From positions 124,001 through 188,000 of the forward strand of contig CAWCUH010000004.1 in the NCBI GenBank assembly GCA_963798655.1: a stretch of 64,000 bases of DNA. The letters are read 5' to 3'. A model generated the notes under the pieces. That model worked only from the letters and a program-made list of their open reading frames with translations, made no database searches and was not told the DNA's origin. Source of the DNA: CAVSMC01 sp963798655. Lineage in GTDB: Bacteria > Pseudomonadota > Gammaproteobacteria > Burkholderiales > Casimicrobiaceae. The position numbers and the translations under genes are program-made. Shown here one piece after another: positions 17,501 through 25,695 of the stretch. Position 1 is the stretch's first letter, and every line of letters begins with the position of its first letter.

Positions 17501-19534
17501 GTGACCGTTCGGCGCAGTGTGCAAGCGGCGGGTGTCGGCTTGTGTCTGGGCGCGATCGCCTGGCTGCTGGTGCTCACCTCGTGGGGCCACGAGGTCGAGC
17601 AGGATCTCGGCCTCGGCTGGCTGTTTGCGCTCCGCGGGGCGCGCGCTGCGCCGGCCGACGTCGTCGTTGCGGCGATCGATCACGACGCGTCCAGGCGGCT
17701 CGGCTTGCCGAACGATCCCGCAAAGTGGCCGCGCGACATGCACGCGCGGCTCGTCGACGGCCTCGCTCGGGCCGGTGTGTCGGTCGTCGCGTTCGACCTC
17801 TTCTTCGGCCAACCGGCAGCGCATGACGACGTGCTTGCCCGCGCATTGGCGGATGGCGACAACGTCGTGCTGTCCGGCTTTCTTCGCCGGCGCATCGTAA
17901 CCGGGCCGGGCGATGCAAGCGCGATCGTCGACGACGTGCTGCCGCCCGTTGCATCGCTTGCCGCAGCGGCGCGCGCAGTTGCGCCGTTCCCGCTGCCGAA
18001 ATCGAATGCCCGTGTCGACGGCTTCTGGACATTCATCGATGCCGACGGGCGGCCGACGTTCCCGGTCGCGGCGTTGCAAGTCCATGCATCGCGCGGGCAT
18101 GACAGCGCCGCACCGCATGCGCCGACCCGCGCGCACAGCGACGGCGAGTTCGCGCTGCTCGACTTCTATGGGCCGCCGCGCACGATTCGCACGATCTCCT
18201 ACGACGCGCTGGTCGGCACCGACGACGTTGCGGCGGCGCTGCGCGAAGGCCTGCGCGGCAAGGCGGTGTTCGTCGGCTTCTCCGAATCGGCGCAGCCCGA
18301 GCAGAAGGACAACTACTACACGGTGTTCTCGCAGCAGAGCGGTCTCGATCTGAGCGGCGTGGAGATCGCGGCAACGGCATTCGGCAACATGCTCGAGCAC
18401 CGATCGATCCGGCCGCTCGGTACGCTCGCGTTGCTTGGCCTGCTGGTCGCGTGGGGCGTCCTGATCGCGCTCGCCTGCGAACACCTGCGGCCAGCCAGCG
18501 CCGCCGTCGCGCTCGCGGCGCTCGTCGCGGCGTACGTCGCTGCAGCCGTCCATGGATTCGCTGCGCATGCCCAATGGTGGCCGCTTGTCGTGCCGCTGTG
18601 CATCCAGGCGCCGCTCGGGTTCGGATGGTCGGCCGCGTGGAAGCATTACCGCGCGCAAAAGGACCGCGACCACATTCGCCGCGTGTTCCAGCACTACCTG
18701 CCCGGCCACGTCGTCGACGAGCTCGCGCGCGACGTCGGCCGCGTCGCGAGCGGCCAGAAGCTCGTCTACGGCACCTGCCTCGCGACCGATGCCGAGAATT
18801 TCACCACGGTTTCCGAGCAGATGGATCCGGTGCAGTTGGGCGAGCTGATGAATGCGTACTACCAGACACTGTTCGCGCCGGTCGAGCGTCACGACGGCGT
18901 CGTCGCCGACGTCAAGGGCGACGCGATGCTCGCGATCTGGGCGACGCCGAAGCCGGATTCTGGCATGACGGCGCGCGCGTGCACTGCCGCGCTCGAGATC
19001 GTCGACGCGCTCGTCGAGTTCAACCGCGCGTCGGGACATCCGGCGCTGCACACGAGAATCGGGCTCGACTGCGGCGCGATGGCGCTCGGCAGCATCGGCG
19101 CGATCCACCATTACGAGTACACGGCGATGGGCGACATGGTGAACACCGCGCATCGCATCGAATCGCTCAACAAGCGGCTCGCAACGCAAGTGCTCGTGTC
19201 CGAGGCGGTGGCGAAGTGCGCGACACGCCATCTCGTGCGCGGCGTCGGCGCGTTCGTGCTGCAGGGCCGTTCTTCGCCGACAACGGTCTACGAGCTGATG
19301 CGCCCGCTCGACCGGGCCACCGACGATGAGCGATGGATGTGCGACGCGTTCACGCACGCGCTCGACCGCTATCGCGGCGGCGACACGAAGGCGGCGGCCG
19401 CGGCGTTTCGCGCGATTCTCGAGCGCGCGCCCACCGACGGTCCCAGCCGCTTTTACCTCAATGTCTGCGAGCGGCCCGACCCGGCGACCGTGCGCCCCGC
19501 CGCGCGCGGCGTCGTGCACCTGATCGGCAAGTAA
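17501..19534 (+). CDS. CHASE2-domain class III adenylate/guanylate cyclase
   Basis: A 677-residue membrane sensor cyclase. After an N-terminal TM helix (VGLCLGAIAWLLVL), residues about 40-300 form an extracytoplasmic CHASE2 domain (VVVAAIDHDASRRLG, VVAFDLFF, AVFVGFSE). Three TM helices follow (about 305-375), then the class III catalytic domain (about 420-580) with metal-binding Asp residues in CLATDAENFT and VKGDAMLAIW and the transition-state Asn/Arg in VNTAHRIESLN. The position four before the second Asp, Lys in many adenylate cyclases, is Asp here, so substrate choice is uncertain. A short helical tail follows. It starts with GTG at 17501. The next gene starts six bases after its stop. 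Confidence 0.9.
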   Translation: MTVRRSVQAAGVGLCLGAIAWLLVLTSWGHEVEQDLGLGWLFALRGARAAPADVVVAAIDHDASRRLGLPNDPAKWPRDMHARLVDGLARAGVSVVAFDLFFGQPAAHDDVLARALADGDNVVLSGFLRRRIVTGPGDASAIVDDVLPPVASLAAAARAVAPFPLPKSNARVDGFWTFIDADGRPTFPVAALQVHASRGHDSAAPHAPTRAHSDGEFALLDFYGPPRTIRTISYDALVGTDDVAAALREGLRGKAVFVGFSESAQPEQKDNYYTVFSQQSGLDLSGVEIAATAFGNMLEHRSIRPLGTLALLGLLVAWGVLIALACEHLRPASAAVALAALVAAYVAAAVHGFAAHAQWWPLVVPLCIQAPLGFGWSAAWKHYRAQKDRDHIRRVFQHYLPGHVVDELARDVGRVASGQKLVYGTCLATDAENFTTVSEQMDPVQLGELMNAYYQTLFAPVERHDGVVADVKGDAMLAIWATPKPDSGMTARACTAALEIVDALVEFNRASGHPALHTRIGLDCGAMALGSIGAIHHYEYTAMGDMVNTAHRIESLNKRLATQVLVSEAVAKCATRHLVRGVGAFVLQGRSSPTTVYELMRPLDRATDDERWMCDAFTHALDRYRGGDTKAAAAAFRAILERAPTDGPSRFYLNVCERPDPATVRPAARGVVHLIGK

Positions 19535-19540
19535 CGACGC

Positions 19541-22500
19541 ATGAGCCTGCCGACTCACGTTGCGATCCGCTGCAGTGCGCTTCTCGTCGCCGTCGCCTGC
19601 GTCGCGGCCAATGCAATCGCTGCCGGCCCCGCGCCGTGCTCGCCGCCGGCGGCGACGATCGCATCGGTGCAGGGCGCGGTCGACGTCCGCCGTGCCGGGC
19701 GCGGCGACTGGCTGCCTGCGGCGTACCGCGACGAGTTGTGCACCGGCGACGTCGTGCGCGTCGGCGATCGCGGCCGCGCGGCGATCGTGCTGCGCAACGA
19801 GATCGAGCTGCGGCTCGACGAGAAAACGTCGCTCACGCTCGCGAAGGTCGATGCAGCGGAAGGCTCGCTGCTCGAAATGTGCGCCGGCAAGCTGCACTTC
19901 ATCAGCCGCGCGCGGAAGTCGCTGCGGGTCGTGACGCCGTTCGTCAACGCGACGGTCGAAGGCACCGAAGTCGCGATCGGCCACGCGGCGACCGAAGATC
20001 GCATCGACGTGTTCGAGGGGCACGTGCTCGCGAGCAGTGAAGCGGCGCGCACGATGCCGCAGACGTGCGGCGATGCGCGCGTGCCGACCGATACCGGCGG
20101 CCGGCTGCTCCTTGCAAGTCGCGAGTCGGCGCTCGTGCCCGCCGGCGGCGCGCCCGCGAAGCGCATCGCGATCGCGCAGCCTGCCGACGCCGTCCAATGG
20201 GCGCTCTACTATCCGCCGCTGGTCGAGCCCGGTCCCGATGCCGCTGCGGCCGGAACGGCGATCGAGGCTCGCGCGTCGCGCTCCGCGGCGCAGTATCGTC
20301 AGGGCCGGCTCGATGACGCGCTCGCTGCGATTGCGCCGTCCGGCGACGATGCGTCGGTTCGCGACGCGCGCTTCTTCTCGTATCGCGCGAGCCTGCTCCT
20401 GTGGGTCGGCCGCGTCGACGAGGCCCGTCGCGACATCGACCGCGCGCTCGCGCTCGATGCGCGCAACGCCGACGCGCTCGCGTTGCAATCGGTTGTTGCG
20501 GTCGTGCAGAACCGCAAGGACGCGGCGCTCGACCTCGCACGCCGGGCGGTCGAATTCGACGAGCGGTCGGTGGCCGCACGGCTTGCGCTGTCGTATGCAC
20601 TGCAGGCGCATCTGCGCATCGAGGACGCGCTTGCCGCGGCGATGGAGGCGACGCGGCTGCAGCCGGCCGACGCGCTCGCGTGGTCGCGCGTGGCGGAACT
20701 CGAGATGTCGGCCGGTCGCCACCGGCTTGCCGTCGCGGCGGCCGAGCGTGCGCAGTCGGCCAACGCGAATGCCGGCCGCGCACACACGGTCCTCGGATTC
20801 GCTCGGCTCGCGCGGCTCGAAACCGTCGCGGCGAAGGAAGCCTTCGAGCGCGCGATCGCTGCCGACCCCGCCGACCCGATGCCGCGCCTCGGTCTGGGGC
20901 TCGCGAAGATTCGCCAGAACGCGCTCGCCGAAGGGCGCGCCGATCTCGAGCTCGCGGTAAGCCTCGATCCTGCAAGCTCGATCCTGCGAAGCTACGTCGG
21001 CAAGGCGTACTTCGAGGAGGGACGCAACGCGCTCGCCGCGTCTCAATTCGAGCTCGCGAAGGAGCGCGATCCGGTCGACCCGACGCCGTGGTTCTATGCG
21101 TCGATCCTTGCGCAGACCGAAAACCGGCCGATCGACGCGCTCGGCGAGCTGGAGCAATCGATCGAGCGCAACGATCGTCGCGCGCCGTACCGGTCGACGC
21201 TGCTGCTCGACGAGGACCGCGCCGCCCGCGCGGTGAGCCTCGCATGGATCTTCGACGAGCTCGGCCTCGATCAGCTCGCGCTGACCGAGGCCGCGAGCGC
21301 GCAGGCGGCCGACCCGGCGAGCTCGGCCGGCCACCAGTTTCTCGCCGACGCGTTCGGCCGGCAGCGCCGGCAGGAGATCACCCGCGTGAGCGAGCTGCTG
21401 CAGGCGCAGTTGCTGCAGCCTGCGATCCTCGCGCCGTTGCAGCCCGAAACCACGTTCCGGAGCCTGACGTTCCTTGCCGGCGACAGCCCACTGCGGGCGA
21501 GCTACGGCGAGTACAGCGCGCTGTTCGATCGCGAGCGGCCGAACGCGCGCGTCGCGCTCGCCGGCGGCAACCTCGACACGCGCTCCGATGTCGTCGCCGT
21601 ATCGTCGCGATCGGGGCCGTGGTCGTTCGGCGCCGGCCAGTTCTATTACCACACCGACGGCTACCGCCCGAACAACGACATCACGCACCGCGTGTACAAC
21701 GCGATGGCGCAGCTCACCGCGACGCCGGGGGTCGACGTGCAGGTCGAATTCCGCCATCGACGCAGCGACAACGGCGACCTGGGCTCGTACGGCGCGCCCG
21801 ACATCTTCGACCCCGGGTTTCGCCAGCAGGTGACGCATGACATCGCGCGCTTCGGCGTGCACGCGAGCGCGTCGCCCGACTCGCACTGGCTCTTCTCGTA
21901 CCTGCACGGCAAGCGCAGCGAGGAGGTGTTGACGCCGGGGTTCGACATCGGCGATCTCACGTCGAAGGGCACCGACGACGGCGACCAGGCCGAGCTGATG
22001 TACATCCATCGCAGCGGCGCGCTGTCGCTCGTCACCGGCGCGGGATGGTACGGCTTCGACGAGCAGCGATCGGATACGTTCGGCGAAGTGCCGTGCCCGC
22101 TCGACAGCTGCGAGTCCGACACGAGGGCGCGCCGCAGCAATGCCTATGTGTACGGCACGTTCGGCCTGCCGTATCGAACGCGGATGCTCGTCGGCGTCTC
22201 GTACGATCGCCAGCGGATGGCGAATCTCGAGATCAACAGGGTCAACCCGAAGTTCGGCGTGATGAGCGAGCCCATCGACGGGCTCACGCTTCGCGCGGCG
22301 GCGTTCCGATCGGTGAAGCCGGCGCTGATCGCGAACCAGACGCTCGAGCCCACGCAGGTGTTCGGGTTCAGCCAGTACGCCGACGACGCAAACGGAACGA
22401 TCTCCGAGCGCTACGCGATCGGCGCCGACGCCCGCCACGCGAGCTCGGTGTATGCGGGAGCCGACGCGTCATGGCGTCGCTTGCGCTATCCGCTGAACGC

Positions 22501-22978
22501 GGTCGATGTCCCGTTCTTCCTCGAGCCGCGCGAGCGAATGGCGAACGCGTACGTCGCGTGGCTGCCCGCGTCGTGGGTCGCGCTGTCGGCGCGCGCCGAG
22601 CACGAGCAATGGCGCCTCGACTCCGAGGTCGGTGCGACACTCGGATTGCCGAGCCGCATCACGACGACGGACGTGCCGCTCGAGGCGCGCCTTTTCCGCG
22701 CCGGCTGGTCGCTGCGCGCGACGACGCATCTGGTCTATCAGCGGGTCGAAACGGCGGGAAGCGAAGGCATGGACACCGAGCGCAGCCGCTTTGCCGTCAC
22801 CGACCTAGCGCTCGCTTATCGGCTGCCGAAGCGGCTGGGCGAGCTATCGGTCGAGGTGCGCAATCTCTTCGACCGGTCCTTCGCCTGGCGCGAGACCAAT
22901 TTCCTATCCGTCGAGCCGCTGACCGCCCGCTTCGTACCGACGCGAACGATCCTCGCCCGCGTAGCGCTGTACTTCTGA
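19541..22978 (+). CDS. FecR-TPR-outer-membrane beta-barrel fusion protein
   Basis: A 1145-residue exported protein. A signal peptide (residues 1-28) is followed by a FecR-like domain at about 38-180 (GDVVRVGDRGRAAIVLRNEI, RVVTPFVNATVEGTEVAIG). Next comes a long array of TPR-type helical repeats at about 240-640. The last 480 residues alternate aromatic beta-strands (SFGAGQFYYHTDGY, VQVEFRHRR, YVYGTFGLPYRTRMLVGVSY) and end in Phe (ARVALYF), the signature of an outer-membrane barrel related to TonB-dependent receptors but without a visible plug domain. Gene order suggests it delivers or receives the signal handled by the upstream CHASE2 cyclase. Its ligand is unknown. Confidence 0.85.
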   Translation: MSLPTHVAIRCSALLVAVACVAANAIAAGPAPCSPPAATIASVQGAVDVRRAGRGDWLPAAYRDELCTGDVVRVGDRGRAAIVLRNEIELRLDEKTSLTLAKVDAAEGSLLEMCAGKLHFISRARKSLRVVTPFVNATVEGTEVAIGHAATEDRIDVFEGHVLASSEAARTMPQTCGDARVPTDTGGRLLLASRESALVPAGGAPAKRIAIAQPADAVQWALYYPPLVEPGPDAAAAGTAIEARASRSAAQYRQGRLDDALAAIAPSGDDASVRDARFFSYRASLLLWVGRVDEARRDIDRALALDARNADALALQSVVAVVQNRKDAALDLARRAVEFDERSVAARLALSYALQAHLRIEDALAAAMEATRLQPADALAWSRVAELEMSAGRHRLAVAAAERAQSANANAGRAHTVLGFARLARLETVAAKEAFERAIAADPADPMPRLGLGLAKIRQNALAEGRADLELAVSLDPASSILRSYVGKAYFEEGRNALAASQFELAKERDPVDPTPWFYASILAQTENRPIDALGELEQSIERNDRRAPYRSTLLLDEDRAARAVSLAWIFDELGLDQLALTEAASAQAADPASSAGHQFLADAFGRQRRQEITRVSELLQAQLLQPAILAPLQPETTFRSLTFLAGDSPLRASYGEYSALFDRERPNARVALAGGNLDTRSDVVAVSSRSGPWSFGAGQFYYHTDGYRPNNDITHRVYNAMAQLTATPGVDVQVEFRHRRSDNGDLGSYGAPDIFDPGFRQQVTHDIARFGVHASASPDSHWLFSYLHGKRSEEVLTPGFDIGDLTSKGTDDGDQAELMYIHRSGALSLVTGAGWYGFDEQRSDTFGEVPCPLDSCESDTRARRSNAYVYGTFGLPYRTRMLVGVSYDRQRMANLEINRVNPKFGVMSEPIDGLTLRAAAFRSVKPALIANQTLEPTQVFGFSQYADDANGTISERYAIGADARHASSVYAGADASWRRLRYPLNAVDVPFFLEPRERMANAYVAWLPASWVALSARAEHEQWRLDSEVGATLGLPSRITTTDVPLEARLFRAGWSLRATTHLVYQRVETAGSEGMDTERSRFAVTDLALAYRLPKRLGELSVEVRNLFDRSFAWRETNFLSVEPLTARFVPTRTILARVALYF

Positions 22979-23004
22979 GCTGTATCTGACCAAGGAGACC
23001 GTCA

Positions 23005-23304
23005 ATGGAACCATCGAACGAGCCGACGCCGATCAACAATCAGCTGGTGACCTACCTGAATAACGCCATCGCAGGCGAAAACCCGCAGAACCTGCACGCC
23101 GTCGTGTGTCTCTATGATGGGCAGGAACCGCGTGTTTATTACCGGCCGGACGGCAGCAGCGGAGAGGTCGTCTTCAACGACCCGCTGACCAAGATGCCGA
23201 ACGCGCTGCTGCGAGTCGACACGGTGACCTCGCTCGCGTATTCGACGAACTCGACGTGCCGCATCGTCATCATCAACGGCGCCGCCCGCATGATCTGCTC
23301 ATAG
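23005..23304 (+). CDS. 99-residue protein of unknown function, third gene of the CHASE2 operon
   Basis: A strong ribosome-binding site (AAGGAG at 22992-22997, seven bases before the ATG) supports this small gene, which lies 26 bases after the barrel gene and before a hairpin at 23373. The protein has no signal peptide or membrane segment that I can see. It is rich in Asn and Val and carries three Cys residues (HAVVCLYDGQEP, STCRIVIING and the penultimate residue in ARMICS). I do not recognise a family. Its position suggests a role tied to the cyclase and barrel proteins, for example as a soluble partner, but nothing in the sequence proves it. Confidence 0.72.
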   Translation: MEPSNEPTPINNQLVTYLNNAIAGENPQNLHAVVCLYDGQEPRVYYRPDGSSGEVVFNDPLTKMPNALLRVDTVTSLAYSTNSTCRIVIINGAARMICS

Positions 23305-23372
23305 GCGCGATTGCGTTGACAGAGCGGTGAAGTCGCGTCCACGACCCGCTCTCAAAACGTTGGTGATACGAA

Positions 23373-23402
23373 ACGGCCGCGCCAAGATTCTGGCGCGGCC
23401 GT
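23373..23402. terminator. Strong hairpin after the CHASE2 operon
   Basis: A perfect 12-bp stem (ACGGCCGCGCCA at 23373-23384 and TGGCGCGGCCGT at 23391-23402) with a six-base loop stands 68 bases beyond the 99-aa gene. There is no T-run after it, so it is a hairpin of terminator type rather than a standard intrinsic terminator. The rest of 23305-23603 shows no gene. Confidence 0.55.
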
Positions 23403-23603
23403 CTGTAACGCGCGCTGCACGTCTGTGCGTCGCAACCTGCGCGCGCGGTGGTGGCGACGATGGGACGCGTCGAGGAAAGACCGGCAATGGCGCTCGGCCC
23501 AGTCCATCATCGATGCAATACACAAACGATGCGATGAGTTGTCCATTACCGCGCGTTACGCGCTAACAACGACACGGACGATTGCCTCCGTTGCGCGGAG
23601 GGC

Positions 23604-25592
23604 TCAAAGCGGCGCCAATCCGGGCCCAAAGCGATCGAGCTTCAGCTTGCGCATGAGCGCCACAAAACGCGGCTCACCCCGCAGGCTGGCGAGCCGCGGG
23701 TCGTCCTTCAAGAAGGTCAGCCGCGTATCGTGGGTGACGAATGCTCGATCCAGCGCATCGAGCGCGGGCTCGACCTCACCCAATGCGGCGTGCACGGACG
23801 CTAGCGAGGTTGGCGGCACGTAGCGTGTCTTCTCCAGATCAAGCAACTGACGCAGAATCCTGCGTGCCTCGTCGATTTGGCCGAGCCGCGCGAGGCACAC
23901 GCCGAGCAACGCACTTGGTCGCGAGTTGCTGTCCGCCAGGACGACCGCACGCCGCATTTCGGCAATGCCGTCGTCGGGCTGCCGATCGGCAAGTAGCAGA
24001 AGCCCCCGCGTGCAATGCGCGAGCCAGAACGCGGGAGCGATGTCGAGCGCACGAGTGAGCCGTGCCCGAGCCTCGTCGCGATGGCCCGCCTCGAGCAAGT
24101 AAGCGGCCTCCAGCGTGTTGAGCACCGGCGACATCGGATCGAGTTCACGGGCCATGCGCATCTGCGCAAAGCCTTCATCGGGCCGGTCCTGGTTCAACAA
24201 CAAACTCGCCAGTCCGAAGTGGGCCATCGCAATGTTGGGGTTGGATGCGAGCGCGCGTCGGAACTCGCGTTCGGCGCCCGACCAATCGAAGTCGAACCAA
24301 TAGAGCTTGAATGCCTCTTCGACACGGGCTTCGGCGAGGTTCGGCACCGCGGCGAGCGCACGCTGCACGGCGACGAGAGCCGGTTCGAACACCTCTGCCG
24401 GCAGCGCGTCGGCGCCGAACAACTTGCGTCGATGCGTTTCGGCCAGTCCTACCCAGGCGAGCGCATAGCCGGGGTCCAATTCGAGCGCCTGCTTGTACAG
24501 ATCGATGCTCTTGCGCAAGCCCTCCGCGCGCATGTCCTGCGCGTGTCGAGCCGCGGCCAGGTACAGTTGATAGGCGTCGGTATTGCGGGTGCCGCCAAGC
24601 CCGGCCTGTAGCGGACGCGCACCGGCGAAGGCTTCCAGCGTGGGCGCAAGGACCTGTGCCACGCGAGCCGAGATCATGTCCTGCACCTCGAAAACCCCGG
24701 TGAATTTCTCGTCGAAGCCGCCGCTCCATGCCGCGCTTCCGTCGGCGGCACGGAGCAAGCGGGCGGTGACGCGCAACTGGTCGCCGCGCCGCTGCAGCGA
24801 GCCATCGACGATCCACGCGACGTCGAGATCACGCGCGGCTCGCAGCGGATCCTGGTCGGCCCCCGCATAGCGACGTACCGAGCCTATCGAGCGTACGACG
24901 AGCCCCGGCACCGTGGAAAGCCGCGTGATCAGGCTGTCGGCCATGCCCACTTCGAGCAGTTCGTCCCGCAGATCGGACAGCAACGGCTTGAAAGGCAAGA
25001 CGGCCAGTGTCGATGGCTGCGGAACAGCCCCGGCCACCGACGCCCAGCGCGATATCCGCCAGCCGGCGCCTCCCAGCGCCGCGATAACGCCGCTCGCCAA
25101 TGTCACGCGCAACCAGCTCCGCCTGTGCGGCACGGGCCGACCGCCGCCGCGCTGCGACCCGACCGCCGGCTCCGCGCCAGCTGTCGTGACAAGCTGAAGC
25201 GGAGGCTCGGCGAACACTACGGATTCGGTGGCGGCCGTTGGCGGGCGGCCGGCGCTTGCCGAATCCGGCAATTCGGTCACTGTCGCGATGAACCTGAAGC
25301 CGCGGCGTGGCACGGTCTGGATGTACCGGCTGTCGTGGGAGTCGTCGTCGAGCGCGCGTCGCAAGCCGGATATGACCTGGCTCAGGCTGTTTTCCTCCAC
25401 CACGACATCCGGCCACAGCGCCTGCATCAGCACATATTTGTCGAGCAATGCGCCCGCGTTTTCGACGAACAGCAGCAGCGCGCTGAACAGCCGAGGCGTG
25501 AGGTTCAGCGTGCTGCCGTCGCGACATAGCACGCGCTGCTGCGACCTCTCCAGGACGAAATCGCCAAACGCATAGCGTTGCGATGGAGACAT
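23604..25592 (-). CDS. CadC/ToxR-like membrane regulator with winged helix and TPR domain
   Basis: A 662-residue protein. Residues 1-105 are an OmpR/PhoB-type winged helix (YAFGDFVLERSQQRVL, ENSLSQVISGLRRALDD, RYIQTVPRRGFRFIATV). A linker and one TM helix (LRVTLASGVIAALGGAGW) follow at about 150-170. The external part contains an adenylate-cyclase-associated/FlgO-like region (LAVLPFKPLLSD, about 195-330) and TPR-type repeats to the end. This is the layout of one-component membrane regulators that sense outside and bind DNA inside. It is divergent from the diheme cytochrome gene, and three TTCAGAC repeats lie directly upstream of its start. Confidence 0.88.
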   Translation of the reverse strand: MSPSQRYAFGDFVLERSQQRVLCRDGSTLNLTPRLFSALLLFVENAGALLDKYVLMQALWPDVVVEENSLSQVISGLRRALDDDSHDSRYIQTVPRRGFRFIATVTELPDSASAGRPPTAATESVVFAEPPLQLVTTAGAEPAVGSQRGGGRPVPHRRSWLRVTLASGVIAALGGAGWRISRWASVAGAVPQPSTLAVLPFKPLLSDLRDELLEVGMADSLITRLSTVPGLVVRSIGSVRRYAGADQDPLRAARDLDVAWIVDGSLQRRGDQLRVTARLLRAADGSAAWSGGFDEKFTGVFEVQDMISARVAQVLAPTLEAFAGARPLQAGLGGTRNTDAYQLYLAAARHAQDMRAEGLRKSIDLYKQALELDPGYALAWVGLAETHRRKLFGADALPAEVFEPALVAVQRALAAVPNLAEARVEEAFKLYWFDFDWSGAEREFRRALASNPNIAMAHFGLASLLLNQDRPDEGFAQMRMARELDPMSPVLNTLEAAYLLEAGHRDEARARLTRALDIAPAFWLAHCTRGLLLLADRQPDDGIAEMRRAVVLADSNSRPSALLGVCLARLGQIDEARRILRQLLDLEKTRYVPPTSLASVHAALGEVEPALDALDRAFVTHDTRLTFLKDDPRLASLRGEPRFVALMRKLKLDRFGPGLAPL

Positions 25593-25598
25593 GGTGCA

Positions 25599-25627
25599 AT
25601 TCAGACTTATTCAGACATTCTTCAGAC
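25599..25627. promoter_or_regulatory. Three helically phased TTCAGAC direct repeats (candidate operator)
   Basis: TTCAGAC occurs at 25600-25606, 25610-25616 and 25621-25627, with starts 10 and 11 bases apart, which puts all three on one face of the helix. OmpR-type winged-helix proteins bind such tandem direct repeats. The array sits between the regulator ATG (25592) and the divergent cytochrome gene (25696), so it could control either or both. I do not see a second copy of the array elsewhere in the window. Confidence 0.62.
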
Positions 25628-25695
25628 GTGGCAAATGACTTGCGGTACCGATCTCGCCATTGTGATCATGTCAGGTCGAGCCTCGGAGAGCAAAC

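Noticed and set aside
17489..22438. A 1649-codon open frame on the minus strand across the cyclase and barrel genes
   Set aside because: It is the antisense of two well supported genes. GC-rich third positions keep the opposite frame open, and its Arg/Ala/Glu-rich product has no domain.
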